Part shown: positions 46,546 to 59,214 of the stretch, in pieces
Layout: each line of letters starts with the position of its first letter
Position numbering within the stretch: position 1 is the first letter of the stretch
DNA from: Molossus alvarezi
Taxonomy: Eukaryota; Chordata; Mammalia; Chiroptera; Molossidae
DNA: 64,000 nucleotides
Direction: 5' to 3'
NCBI GenBank assembly: GCA_037176705.1
Contig: CM073898.1
Coordinates: 35,343,488-35,407,487, forward strand
Made by a program: the position numbers and the translations under genes
The notes under the pieces: model-generated
What the model was told of the DNA's origin: nothing
Database searches by the model: none
Seen by the model: only the letters and a program-made list of their open reading frames with translations

Positions 46546-49500
46546 ATAAGTGGCCTTGAAAACATACATTTATGTAGAAATACAGTACATAACTATGCTG
46601 ACACACTCTTATCCTAAATGTCATCTTGCAGCACAGGTCTAATCAAACTCTGGACTTCGAAAGTATAATTCCTTTGGTCCAAGTGGCACAAGCCAAAGGA
46701 GATTAAACCATGTCAAGTACTCTTCCTGAGTCTCTCCTTCATGAACACACCCAGATATTAAATTAACCACTCCCCTCCCCGTTTGTTTCCTCTGACCAGG
46801 AGAACTGTTTAGGTAGGTCCCCCGTCTCCTCCATGTGAAATAACTGTCCCTCGTTGGGAATAGTAGAGTGAATGCTGTATTAAGCTGGATGCTTCATTTA
46901 GATTGCTTTTGAAGTCACCTCACTGTATTGGGATGACATTTTTCTAAAGGCATGTTCTTTTAATACTTCAAAAGTCAATGATTACATATTAGAGGGAGGC
47001 CTGATAGAAATCCCCAATGGCCACGCTGTCTTTGTAGGCAAATAGACAGAGGCTTTAAAATGTGAGGAGGGTCATGCATACATAGTTAGTTTCATACACT
47101 ATGTGATTTTCAGAAGTGAAATTTCTTAGCTTAAAAGTAAACACAAAATGAGTAAGCGGTCTGACATGGGGAAAGGAAATCTCAGGAAGACAGAACTGGG
47201 CTTGGCCAGCTGTATGGTATTGGAATAAATGTATTGCATGTAAACGGAAGTGCTTGTTCTCAGAATAGTTTTTATAAGCTTGACTTTGAGCTAACAGGCT
47301 CGGATTGATCTTGTTATCTCATAAGATATTTTGAAAGCAATTCAAATAAATGAGGTTTTGTTTTTTTTTAACATCAAAGTTGAACAAAAACTTAATCTCT
47401 TTAAATGTTCATTTTATTTCATTAGGAAGGATAAAACTGTCTTATTTCCTTGTGTGGAAATAATACACATGACCAGTTTTATTCTGAAATGCCATTGTAA
47501 AGATTTGAAATGTTTTCATTTTATTTTATTATTTTATTTTTACAATCAGGGTTGCACTGCAGAATAATACATCTTAGAAAACTGAGAGATGGAACCAAAG
47601 AAGACAAAAAAGAAAAACATTGAAAAACCAACCAAACATTTGCTTTTGGGCCTCTTGCCCCATCGCACATTAACAGCCCTCCTTGGCTTCAGTGGATCTT
47701 CTTGTGGCTGTAAAACCCCAAGTACTGACTCAGGGCTACTTCCTTAGGAAACCCTCCCTTTGGTTTCTCATTCTGAACTATAATAATAGCCTACAGGTGC
47801 TATACCCTATGAAGAAGACATAATATTCATTTATAAAGTCTTCCAAAATATACTTAGCTTTACTTCTCTATAAATTTGAAGCTAACTAAAGGGAAGTTAC
47901 CTATACTCATCAGGAAAGCCTTTCATTTATATCCTATACTAATTCAGGTTGACTTTTGGGGGATATATCTGGGTATAAAAACAAAGAAAAAAATGACTTG
48001 AGAACATAAAAAAGAAGATTCTATCTAATCTTTACTAATTCCCCCTTCCTCTTTTATTTTCCAAGAACGTCTAGTTAACCAAAATATTTATAGAAAATTT
48101 ATTTTGCAACATGTTATCTAAAGGATCCTCCATAAGAAAAGCAAGCTCTATTTCATAAATGGAATAAAAAATGCCTTTGAATAGTAGTAGAGTGTATCAT
48201 TATATCATGCTATTTTAAAAATAATTATTATTTTTTATTTTCCGGATGTTTCTTTCTATTGTTACTTTGTGATGCAATAAGATACTTGCATAGTATGCTA
48301 GCAATAATACTCTGTGCTGTTTTTAGTTTGTTCTGAATTTATCTTTTCAAGGTCAAAGCATTCCAGTCTGCCTAAGAAGCTACTCTGTGGAGATCTTTTT
48401 TCCATAACTTCTATTTCTTCTTAATTCCCAGACATGTTTAAAATTCTAATCAGAGTGTGAGGGACCATACTTGAATATGATATTAACACAGAGAATCTGA
48501 AATCACTCATTCATTGTTATTTTATCCCTGTTTATTTTATGACCCATCAACAAAAAGTTGTTTTTGCAATCAATCTCATTAGACTTGCCAGCAATGATGA
48601 CCTGAGATTAAAAATTAAGGATAGGCTTTTCTTTTTTCTTTTCTTCCCTTTGGGTAGTGTGAGTCACTCTGTCACTGCTGCACTTAAACAATCACTCACA
48701 CCACTTCCAGTCTGTCCTTGTCAGTTTCTTCATGTTAGCATAACACAGAAGTCCCACTATCAATCACATCTCTTCATCTGCCAGTCAGAATGCTAATTTT
48801 GCGAAAACTGGCCCTGAGTCCTAATCTGTGACGATCTATGAGTTTCATATTTAATTGAAACATTTCACTGTAGGAAAGACACGAAACTAATAGTGGATTC
48901 TTGCAGATGGGTTGTCCCAAATGATCAGTGTCAGGGCCACCACCATTCATGGGTGGAACAGAGAAACACTTGCTCCACCAGAGTCACGGAACTTACTGTT
49001 CACCAGGTTCCATCTCCCTGCACTGGCCTTACTGGTTCTGCTGAATACTGACAAGGGTATAGACGCGGATGGGGCAAGGTTTTGCACATCACAGTAGAAT
49101 GCACATTTAGAAAGTAAAAATTCAAAGGAAAGAGAACAAAAAAATTAAACCATGCTTGGGTCAACTTCTAAGCTGTAGAAGTAACAAAAACCCTTGAAAT
49201 CTATCATTGTATCCTTCCACAATCTTCTTTATCTGTGTATTGCAATAATTATTTCTAAATTTGAGGGTTGTCTATTTAAAATTGAACACTTAAGAAGACT
49301 GATTTGTCTGTTCTTTACAAAGTCAAAATCTAAGAAGCATTATTTTATTTGGTTAAATTCAAGGTAGAGAAAAAAAATTCCACCAAAAGGCAAACCAATT
49401 ATTATTTGATTAGAAGAAGGCAAGGGTTACATTCTTTGTCTTATCTAATTGACTTTGAGATGAAATCAGATCTTCCTTTTATCTCCAATCATCATATTTA

Positions 49501-50303
49501 ATGCAGAAAAGTGTTCTATTAAAAACAATCACTATAAAAGTAAAAATGTTGTTATTTTAGCATTACAACCTTTCTTGGCTTTTAAAAAATTAATTGCTAG
49601 TTTCTGTCCCTATGGGGTACTTTAAGTCCTGTGACTGCTCCTAACTGGGAGGAAGAGAATTCCCTATTTCACAACCCCATCACCCCCGTGCAGATTAACC
49701 TGACAGTGCCTTTGGTCCAACAGCAGCTGGATTCTCTACAGCTATTTTTGGGTTCAATGTCTCAGGCTTAATTTTGATTTATAACTATTGAAATTAGGTC
49801 CAGCATTTTCACTGCCTCAAAGGGTCGCTTTGATTTCACCAATTCCACAGGGAGACTATTTACGAACATACTGTGTCAGTCACATTTCAATTTGGGTAAG
49901 GGCAAAGGAAACAAAATGGCTTCTTATCGCTGAGGTTTCCACTTGAGATTCCTGAGTAATTTCACAGAGATAAGCACAGGAAGGGTTCAGATGAAGCATC
50001 TTGTTCCCTATGGTGACTGTGACATGCCTCAGGAGCCCCACTTCATAGATCCCGTATTCTACTCACTCGTATAGGAAATCCTTAGCTAGGGGCATCCTGC
50101 AAAGCGTAGAGGTAAGTATCTTCCTTTGAGCAAATATCATTAATCTAGTTACACAAAGGTCCAGTTAACAGGTGATTAGACCAAGTTCCCTTTGATTTTC
50201 TCTGAGGTAACCGGTCAAATGATCTAACTCCTCCCTCCAAGTAATAATTACATAATTATGTTAGAGTATAATTAAGGCAAACAACTGTATAATAAAAGAA
50301 ATA
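46546..50303. other. Unique sequence, nothing recognised
   Basis: No repeat family, exon or RNA gene recognised across this stretch. Confidence 0.45.
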
Positions 50304-50530
50304 GAGCCTGGCCACGTGGCTCAATTGGTTGAGCATTATCCCATACATCAAAGGGTTGCAGGTTCGATTCCTGGTCAGGGCACATGTCTGGGTTGTGGGT
50401 TTAATTGCTGGTTGCGGCATGTACGGGAGGTAACTCTCTCTCTCCCCCCACCCCCTTCTTCTCTCTCTAAAATGTAACAAAAAAAGAAAGAAAAAGTATT
50501 CTTGGGTGAAGATTAAAAAAACAAACAAAC
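50304..50530 (+). mobile_element. Ves SINE, B body with A-like tail
   Basis: The head (AGCCTGGCCACGTGGCTCAAT, B box GGTTCGATTCC) and CTGGGTTGTGGGTTTAATTGC body are type B. After the A-rich stretch it continues with TATTCTTGGGTGAAGATTAAAA, close to the subfamily A tail. No convincing target duplication. Confidence 0.88.
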
Positions 50531-52129
50531 ACCAGAATTTGAAGTAATAAAATGTATTAACCATTATGAAATAAAAAAGTGTTTTATCCAGAATGTAATA
50601 ATAAAATCAGAGTGAACTAATAGTAAAAGTTGAAGACCGATGGTTACATCTAGACATCACTTTTTGGCCTTATGACATTGCACATTGATTTCCTGAGCCT
50701 CAGTGTTACTCATGTTCAAACAAGTCAGAGTGAGATGAACCTAACCAGAGTGACTGGAGATTTTAAAAGGCATTATAAAAGGTAAATCTTTGAAGGCCAT
50801 AAAATGTTCTTTAGATGAGATAATAATGAAAGTTAAACTGGACTCCACTCCTTACTTCACCCAAGTGACCAAGTGTTATAAACCTCCTTGCTTATAGACA
50901 AGGGAAAAGCGGAGCCCAAAGTATGCAATATTTTGGTGGAGGGTTAGAAATGGGAACCCAAATCTATAAAGCTCTTTAAATGTGCCTCCACACTCAGCCA
51001 AATCATAATTTGGTAAAGAAGGTAATGATCAGGTATATGGAAGCCAAGGCAAGCCAAGACAGGGGGAACGCAGACAGAGGAAACTGTCTAAGTCAATTCT
51101 TCCCATTTCTGTTCATTTTCCTCTTGGTTCCCAAGAACTATTACTTTTTTTTTTAAATCTCATATCTGTCAAAGTAGCTTTCAATAAAGGCACTGATACA
51201 CCTATTAAAATGAGAGCATGAATTTAGGGTGAGGGTTACTGGGTGTCTCTTGAATTATTTTGATTTTAATAGGGAGTAAGGTATTTATTTGATTGAAGTT
51301 GAAGAAATTGTAATTATAAAGTTACACAAGTTAGCAACAGTTATAGAAGAGGCATTTTGAAAACCAAATGAATCACTCTGGCCCATGAAATCAAACCATT
51401 TGAGCAACTACTTATTCTACCCATTCGTAAAGAAATCCTAACATATACATTCTTTAAAAAAGTGAACAGTATCATTCTTCATTTCAACTTTTATTTCCAA
51501 ATCTTTGATTTTGTCTTATTGAGAGCTCAGTAACTCCAAGCATTCTAATGAACAAACATGGCTCATAAACAAACTTGCCTGACATTATCAGCAAGTTGAC
51601 AGTGCTTGATGTCCTGCAATCTCTCATCAAGCAGGAGACAAAGATGCATTTGGCGAAGGGACAATGGGAAGGTAGAAAGAGCAATGGCAAATATACTTTG
51701 AATAGGATATTTTGCACATAAAAGTCTCAGTGTCATATTTTTAGCCTGTAATAGCAACTTTCACTAATCTTCATTTTGAATAGGCAAGAAAAGTTGCTCT
51801 AGAAAAGACTGACCAGCCAATGAGGTAAGTTTTGCCAGAATATGACTAATATGCTATGATCGTGTCTAAGAGAGAGGATGCTCATTAAAGTTGTGGGTGA
51901 CAGTAAGAGGGAAAGAATACTAGGCCCTTGCAAGATTGGCAAATATTTAATAGTGAATTTGGTGAGTTTTAGAGAAAAGGTCAAGGACAGATATGGATTT
52001 TAATTAGACTAAAGGAAAAATTAATGTATCAGTTCTGTCCATCTTGCCTACATTGTGCATCTGATGACTGCCCATCATTTCCTCTGCTGTGCCCAGTAAA
52101 AACCACCATCATCTCTTATCCGCCTAATG
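50531..52129. other. Unique sequence, nothing recognised
   Basis: No repeat or coding signal recognised. Confidence 0.5.
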
Positions 52130-52745
52130 CATGGTCCCCTTCTTCCTTTCTTGCTCTTATATAGACCAGTCTTCAAGTAACAGTTAGAGTGGTGTTTTGA
52201 AAATGTAAATTAGATTATATCATTTTCTTAAAATTCTCAAATAACATTCAGGATACAATCTGAAATCCTGGTCATGGTCTACAAGGCCACTGATGACATG
52301 GGTCCTGCCCACATCCCTGATTCTTTCTCTTGGCATATTCTCTGCTCTAGGTTGGTCTTTTCGCTCCTTTAACTCTTCAGTTTACCTTGGAGCCTTTGCA
52401 CCAACTGTCCTCGAGAGTACACGTTTTCTCTCCTCAGATGGCCGCACTTCCTGCAGCCCTGGATTCAAGTCACTGCCTTGAGCCAACTGATGACCACCTT
52501 GTATCTAAATCTCCTATAACTCAGATCCACGTACACCAAGGTTCATCCATACACCTATTTTCCTTTCTTGATAGGACCTACCATTATCTGAAACCATCTT
52601 ATTTGGTTCATTTCAAGGTCAGCCTTCTCTCATGGGAAAGTAAGCATTGTGAGGGCCCAGCTGTCTTCTGTCTTATTTGCCCTGTATTTATCACCTCAGA
52701 ACTGGGTTTGGTTGGTACTCAGTGCTCATTCGATATTTGTTGACA
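52130..52745 (+). repeat. L2, long copy
   Basis: More than 600 bp follow L2 in order: 'ttaaaattctcaaataacattcagga', 'ctggtcatggtctacaaggccactgatgac', 'ggagcctttgcaccaactgtcc', 'cattatctgaaaccatcttatttg', 'gtaagcattgtgagggcccag', ending 'actcagtgctcattcgatatttgttgac'. Open frames in it (52293-52743) are not conserved L2 coding sequence. Confidence 0.85.
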
Positions 52746-52750
52746 ATATA

Positions 52751-53351
52751 GGAACACAGACCTCAAAGCATTATCCAAGGCAGTTGGTGGTTTGTGAAGT
52801 CCTTTTGGGGATCCAAGTGTCACAACCATTTTTATTTTCTCACCAATACACAAGGGAATTGTCTAGAGGCTAAGCAACATGTAATATCACAACAAGCTGA
52901 CTGCAGGGGGAATGTTCAATAATGTAAAACAATGCTACTCTTTCTACCAGGTATTTTAGTTTTGAAAATGGATCTATAAAGGTAAAAACTTATTTTAACA
53001 TGCAATTAGGTGGTTATTGTTATTTTTAAATAGACAAATACATATTGAAATGTTTTCTCAGTTTCATTCTCAATATAGCAAATGGTAATTGATATAACCT
53101 ACATGAGCAGAAGTTCGAGATCCTCAATAAATTTCAAGAGTGCAAAGGGATTCTGAATCCAAATTATGAAAATCGCTGTAACAGGATATCGCAAATTCTC
53201 CTCTCTTATTCCCTATAAAGTATCCAGTAGAACTGTTCCTCTGGTTAGAATTTCCCCCAAATAGGGTTTTATCTTTCCTAATTCCTGGTTCTGCTTTTCA
53301 TTATTCATTAAAAGACTTTTTTTTTTTTTTTTAAATCCGTGTCTCCAAATC
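52751..53351. other. Unique sequence, nothing recognised
   Basis: No repeat or coding signal recognised. A T16-type run lies at 53317-53332. Confidence 0.5.
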
Positions 53352-53363
53352 CTAAGTATTCTT

Positions 53364-53618
53364 TTTTTTTTTTTAATCCTCACCCGAGGACATTTTTCCA
53401 TTTTTTGCTCAGATAGAGTGGGAGGGAGAGAGAGGAAAAGAGAGAGAGAAAGAGAGAAACATCGACGTGAAAGGGACACATCGAGTGGCTGCCACCCGCA
53501 CAACCGACCAGGGCCGGGGACAAACTGTAACCGAGGTACATGCCCTTAGCGGGAACCGAACCCGGGCCTCTCAGGACCGCAGGCCGACGCTCTAACCACT
53601 GAGCCAAACCGGCCAGGG
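53364..53618 (-). mobile_element. Ves SINE, subfamily A, full length
   Basis: Minus-strand copy with a poly(T) tail image, the tail hairpin in its CpG form (TCCTCGGGTGAGGA on its sense strand) and a complete head. The exact 12-bp duplication CTAAGTATTCTT lies at 53352-53363 and 53619-53630. Very similar to the copy 740 bp away at 54102. Confidence 0.97.
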
Positions 53619-53630
53619 CTAAGTATTCTT

Positions 53631-53800
53631 TAAGACTATCTAAAATATTTCCTCTTCCGTGAAATCTTCCCCAGAGCTCTGGCAACAAAAGTTCTCTCTG
53701 TACATACCTTTAGAGCACTAATCACCTATTGTTACTTATTTTTCCAAATTTCCTGTAAACACTGTGGTTGGGGCAGGAGCTCATGATCTTTCACAGACAA
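53631..53800 (+). repeat. Possible L2 remnant
   Basis: 'CTTCCGTGAAATCTTCCCCAG', 'GAGCACTAATCACC' and 'GTGGTTGGGGCAGGAGCTCATGATC' lie in L2 3'-end order. The SINE at 53364-53618 may sit inside it. Confidence 0.45.
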
Positions 53801-53971
53801 TAGTGGATCCTGTGTCTGCCAAGCAGACAGCAAAAATGGAAAATAGAACCTTGTCCTCAGTAAATCTCTTATCTGAAAACCTAGAGCATGGGACCATAAA
53901 GATTAAATTGCAACAAAACTAAATTAAATCTCCACCTCAAATTACAGAATTACAGTATAATATTCACAACC

Positions 53972-54878
53972 TGTATCTTTTGGGATTTACTACTTGAAGT
54001 GGGCAGAATCCTCATCGCCACCTCCCCCGATTATTCCCTGGGCTTACACCCTAATCCTTGGATCCTGTAAACATTTATTTACATGGCAAAAGGGATTTTT
54101 TTTTTTTTTTATCCTCACCCGAGGACATTTTTCCATTTTTTGTTCAGGTAGAGTGGGAGGGAGAGAGAGAGGAACAGAGAGAGAGAGAGAAACATCGATG
54201 TGAAAGGAACACATCGAGTGGCTGCCACCCGCACAACCGACCAGGGCCGGGGACAAACTGCAACCGAGGTACATGCCCTTAGCGGGAACCGAACCCGGGT
54301 CTCTCAGGACCGCAGGCCAACACTCTAACCGCTGAGCCAAACTGGCCAGGGCCAAAGGGATTTTTTAATTAAGATTATGGACCTTAAAATTGGGGTTTTA
54401 CCCTGAATTAGCTGAGGTGGCCAAATCTAATTGCATGAGTCCTTAAAAGCAGAGAACTTTGTCTAGAAGGAGAGGTGTCCAGAAGGGTAGTCAGAGAGAA
54501 CTGAACCATGAAAGGGACTTGACATCCATGGGCACAGGAGAAAGGGCACCGTGAGAAAGGAAGAAAGAAAGAAAGGGCAGCCTCTAGGCAAAACCCTCCC
54601 CACTGCTCACAGCCAGAAAGGAAACGGGACCTCAGTCCTTCAAGTCCAAGGAACTGAACTCAGCCAAAAACCTGAATTGACTTGGAAGCAGACTATCCTC
54701 AGAGCTTCCAAAAAGGAATGCAGCCCTGCCAAGGCCTTCTTTGTGCCCTAAGCAGAAGACGACAGCCTAAACACACTGTCTCTAGACTTTCAGCCTAAAG
54801 AAGTATGAGGTAATACATTTTGCATTGTTTTAAGCCATTTTTTGGTAATTTTTATAGCAGCAATATGAAACTAACACA
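53972..54878 (+). repeat. MLT1-like MaLR LTR, split by a SINE
   Basis: Family order is clear: 'tacatggcaaaaggga', 'gaccttaaaattggggttttaccctgaattagctgaggtggccaaatctaat', 'agtccttaaaagcagagaactttg', 'gcagccctgccaaggcc', ending 'gcattgttttaagccattttttggtaatttttatagcagcaatatgaaactaacaca'. TG...CA ends are preserved. It looks like a solitary LTR with no internal retroviral sequence. The SINE at 54102-54353 interrupts it. Confidence 0.85.
54102..54353 (-). mobile_element. Ves SINE, subfamily A, full length, inside an LTR
   Basis: Minus-strand copy with all parts present. The duplication AAAGGGATTTTTT lies at 54089-54101 and 54354-54366 (extendable with one mismatch). It splits the MLT1-like LTR at its 'catggcaaaaggga' block. 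Confidence 0.97.
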
Positions 54879-55845
54879 GCATCAATGGTGTGTTAAATGC
54901 CATATAATCTTACAGCACACACAAAATACAACCGATATCCTTTCAACTCCATATACTTCACTCTTTCTACTCATCCTGATGCCTTCTTAGCATACAAATT
55001 ATGCACACAGTAGACATGCTTGTATGATTAAAGACTAGGTAGAAGCAGTAATAAATGGTCACTGTTTTAATTTTTTGTTTTCCTCATTTGTAATAAATGT
55101 ATGCTTGCCCTACGATAAGGACCTGTTTGCAAGGTTGCTGTATGAAACTTTATGCTTAAACTTTTTGTTCAATTACGTTAAAAGTGTGTCCAGAAAGATG
55201 TTCAAATCTGAAGCTATCTGCATTGTTAATAGTGTCAAATGAGACTGTTTCACCACCAGCTCCATTTAAAAAAGTAACCAGCACCTATCTCCAGCTGAGT
55301 TTCAGGTAATTTAGTTGTCAAAGTGATGGAGCACAACTCTTCCATTTAATTTATATGAAATCATTATCGACTTGCCTGTATCCTTTGCCAGGCTAATGGT
55401 AATTTTTCTGGACAAGATACTCATACTCTGTAAATGGTGAGGCCAAAACAAAAAAGAAAAGTTGAGGGGAAATAAAAAATAAGATAAAAGATGGCACGCT
55501 CTCTAGCTGTCCTACATTCAAACCTACTCTTTTATGCCATGAAACTGAGTTTCTGTGACCTTGTTGTTCCAGTAATAATAGCACCAAGGTGAAAGTCCTT
55601 GGAATCCTCCTACAAGACAGATCATTAATGTAGTGCTAATAAAATGGATTTTGTTCCTACTGTATGTCATTTTGGTAAGGCATATCTTTGAGTTAAGAAA
55701 TAAAGATTGGCTTTATTTATTGATTGTTCAGTCTCTTCAGAGAAAAATGTGAGGATACCTGTTTATTTTGATACCTAGACCAAAAGATTTCTAAAGAGCA
55801 AGGAGAAAGAACGCAAGATGTGTTTTAAATGTCTTACATTGTCCA
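54879..55845. other. Unique sequence, nothing recognised
   Basis: No repeat or coding signal recognised. Confidence 0.5.
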
Positions 55846-55857
55846 AAAGGTGGTCCT

Positions 55858-56016
55858 GCCCTGGCCGGGTTTTGCTCAGTGGTTAGAGCAACGGCCTGTG
55901 GTCCGGAGACCCGGGTTCAGTTCCCACTGAGGGCACGTACCTCGGTTGCAGTTTGTCCCCGGCTCAGTTGGGTCATGACGGTGGCAACCACTCGATGTGT
56001 CCCTTTCACATCGATG

Positions 56017-56060
<44 letters not shown>

Positions 56061-56140
56061 CCTCCCTCCCTCCCTCCCTCCCACTCTATCTGAACAAAAA
56101 ATGGAAAGAAAATGTCCTCGGATAAGGATTAAAAAAAACT
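55858..56140 (+). mobile_element. Ves SINE, subfamily A, with expanded CT tract
   Basis: Complete copy made long by CT and CCCT expansion. The exact 12-bp duplication AAAGGTGGTCCT lies at 55846-55857 and 56141-56152. The tail reads TCCTCGGATAAGGA. Confidence 0.96.
56019..56082. repeat. (CT)n-(CCCT)n microsatellite inside a SINE
   Basis: About 19 CT units followed by about six CCCT units, grown from the SINE's own pyrimidine tract, which is about half as long elsewhere. Confidence 0.95.
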
Positions 56141-56152
56141 AAAGGTGGTCCT

Positions 56153-56624
56153 CCCAGCACACCATAGAGAAAAGTAAACTCCAGTCCTCCCTAGACACTC
56201 TGTTCTTAGTCGTTAACAGTTATTCATCATAATTCATCTATTTTTTAATGGGTAATATTTCCATCATCTAAAACAAATAAAATATACGGAGAAAAGTATC
56301 TTTCCCATTTGTCTACTATTTGTCCAGTTTCCTTCCAAACCACCACTGCCTTCAAAGGTAACAGCTCTTTTGTTGTGTTGTTATTATTTTGATTCTTCCA
56401 GAATTGCTTCAGGCATATACAACAAAAATGAATGTAAGTTATTGTCTTTTTAGAGTTTGGGGACAAACTCTACAGACTATTGTACCCCATGATTAATTTT
56501 AAATATCACATCTATAATCTTTCAGAATAGTTCAGCATGGAATTCCTATAGTCCTGCAGGACACCTCCAGGAAGATCTGCCAGTCATGAATACACAACGT
56601 GCTGACCTGGTGCATCAACTTTTA
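56153..56624. other. Unique sequence, nothing recognised
   Basis: No repeat or coding signal recognised. Confidence 0.5.
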
Positions 56625-56790
56625 CAGAGGAAGAGCAGTTCTTAGGGCTATTTTACAGATTAGGATGTTGAGGCTCAGGAAGGTTAAATCTTTTGCTTGG
56701 CATTATACTGACAATTTGGAGTCTGTGTTTCTCCAAACTGTATTTTATATCTACTCTGCCTTGTCCTGTCTCTTAGCATTTGATTGCCTA
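56625..56790 (-). repeat. MIR remnant
   Basis: 'GCTATTTTACAGATTAGGATGTTGAGGCTCAGGAAGGTTAAAT' and 'TTTGGAGTCTGTGTTTC' follow the reverse complement of the MIR core. Confidence 0.55.
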
Positions 56791-56817
56791 CAGTGATGTA
56801 TTATTCTATGTCATTTT

Positions 56818-56945
56818 TAAAAATTTTTATTTATTAAATGTTTTTGTTACAGATGTTTCTCATTTTTCCTCCATTGACACCCTCCACCCCTTCCCCCCTG
56901 CTGCATCCCCAGCTTTGTTGTCTATGTTCATTGGTCATGCATACC
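56818..56945 (-). mobile_element. L1 3'-end fragment, severely truncated
   Basis: 128 bp hold only the 3' UTR end (the C-rich plus-strand block, TTACAGATGTTTCTC) and a poly(A) image. The exact 15-bp duplication ATTCTATGTCATTTT lies at 56803-56817 and 56946-56960. The same 3' UTR type occurs in the L1 at 19401-20742. Confidence 0.94.
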
Positions 56946-56960
56946 ATTCTATGTCATTTT

Positions 56961-57893
56961 ATGCACACAAATCATTTGATTGAATGGCCTTTGGACCGAT
57001 CACATCCATCTACCTAGTCAATGTTTGTATCAAATGTTATCATCCATATCTCCTCAATGCCTGGATACCTCTAATAGGTAAGAAAAACATTTTTTTTTTA
57101 ATAAAGAAAAAGAAAAAAACCCTTAAGGGTGGAAAATACATTTTCTCCTACTCTTTTCTCTCTTCTGCCATTCTTCCAGTTATGTCTTGAAATGTCCTTA
57201 TATGTCTTCGCAATCAGAATTACTATAGTGACTGTAAGAATCATTTATAGGAGTCCCTCAAAGGATCCCAGTGCTTGATCATAGTTGTTTTTCATATATT
57301 CAATAAACATTTACTATGAAAAAAGTATTTGTTAATAATTTGTTCATCTTTAACTATATACCAGTGACTTAAAATAATCATTATAATGCCCTACTTCTTT
57401 AACTAGATTTCTTAAAAGATTGTTTAATCAGAAATAAGACTTGGAAAAGGCATCATATGATCGAGTGAGTTCTAGAAATGTTACATATTATTAAAAGCTC
57501 CAAGAAGTGAGTATAACTTTCTCTAAACCAGTGCTTCCTAAACACATCTGCACCTGTAATTCCTTTCCAAATAGCATACATGAGTACCCTTTAGATCATT
57601 TTCACGGACCATACCATGGGTAAAAATGTTATAAAATATGTTTGTCTTAATAAACATAGTGGTAAAAAATAGTCAATAGTATCCAGAACGGGTGAAACAC
57701 AGAAGACAAGGCCTATCTGAAAGAATGACGTAAATAGCTTAGTTCTCCTCCACAAGCTTCACAAAGCTACACTCTCATCTCCTCAACATCAGTCAAGAGG
57801 AACAGGAAAATTTTTCTTTATGCCTGTAAACATATGCATGACTTTTCTTGAATTTATAATGCTTTGGCCTCCAGAGCTCAGACTGAAGAATTT
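56961..57893. other. Unique sequence, nothing recognised
   Basis: No repeat or coding signal recognised. Confidence 0.5.
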
Positions 57894-57910
57894 AAAACAA
57901 TGCTATTCCA

Positions 57911-58140
57911 GCCTGGCCGGTGTGGCTCAGTGGTTGAGTGTCGACTCATGCACCAAGAGGTTGCTGGTTGGACTCCTGGTCAGGGCACATGCCCAGAATG
58001 TGGGCCCAATCCCCAGTGAGGGGCATGCAGGAGGCGGCCAATCGATGTTCTCTCTCATCGATGTTTGCCTCTCTCTCTCCCTCTCCCTTCCTCTCTCTCT
58101 AAAAAATCAAGAAAGAAAAAAAAATTAAAATAAATAAAAT
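57911..58140 (+). mobile_element. Ves SINE, subfamily B, full length
   Basis: Complete head with TGGCTCAGTGG A box, two ATCGATGTT units, and a tail of AAAT units. The 17-bp duplication AAAACAATGCTATTCCA with two mismatches lies at 57894-57910 and 58141-58157. Confidence 0.96.
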
Positions 58141-58157
58141 AAAACAATATTATTCCA

Positions 58158-59214
58158 TCATATGTCCTTGATTTTTAAAAATTTCTCGTAGCCAAGAGCT
58201 CATACATTGCTGTATTTATAGTGCATGATTATTTGTTTTTTAGCTAACTCCTCAAATAAGTTCATTAAAATAAATTTATAAACTATGGCTAATATATTTT
58301 GTTTTTTTTAATTGGACAGTCTTTTATGGCAACATATAACATAAAATCATAGTTAATCATTGTCAGTGTTGTAATTATTTCCCTAATGTTAAAAACAGTC
58401 ACACACAAATATCTTTTCAGAATTCTCTATTATCTCTGTCTGAACGCCTCTACAAAAATGCCTTTTTTGTTTTACTCTTCTCCCACCTCCTAATAACATG
58501 GTATGAAAAAGAGATCACAGCTAAATCTCCAGTGGGAGGAAGAAAAACATAAAACCTACCCCCAAAAAAGAAAGAGAGAGTTTATGTTTTGGTAAAGCAC
58601 CTTATTACTGTTAAGATCTTATTTCATTTAAATTGTAAATAAGGTAGATTTTTTTTATAGCAGAGCAAAATAATGATAGGGCTAAATCTTCCCAAGGACA
58701 AACAGTTCTAAGAATGTCTGTACCCCAGAGAAGTTGACAGAAAAAGCAAATACAATTTTTAATAGTAAGGGGTGGGGTTCGGGGGAGGGGACCAAGACTG
58801 AAATGTACTTGTCATGAAGTTGGAATATGTTTACTAAAACCAGGCAGCTGTTTTCGGATGACTGCTGTCAGGCACAAATGAAACTGATTTCTGCGTCACA
58901 TGGTTCTAAGTGTCAGGATGACAAGGGAAGGGAGCAATCTTGTCTTAAAAGTTTTATTTTGGGTGAAAAAAAAAGAGAGAGAAAACTAGTTGATGTTATA
59001 GTCTGTTTGTACATGCTTCATATCAGGTCAGTTTTGATGATCAGTGGTTGCTTAGATAGGCCCTTGTCTAGGTAGAGGAACCATGGAGAAACATGAAGGT
59101 CATTACTGTATGAAAGAATGATTTAGAGTAGGTTAAAAGAATACTCAGATTAAGTTAAATGGCAGTTTAATTCAAATCAAAACTATGGGACAATGAGGAT
59201 GGCTAACGATAGGC
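58158..59214. other. Unique sequence, nothing recognised
   Basis: No repeat or coding signal recognised. A short G-rich patch (GGGGTGGGGTTCGGGGGAGGGG) lies near 58769-58790. Confidence 0.5.

Noticed and set aside
52293..52743. Open frames of 62-118 codons
   Set aside because: They lie inside a diverged L2 copy and do not follow its coding frame.
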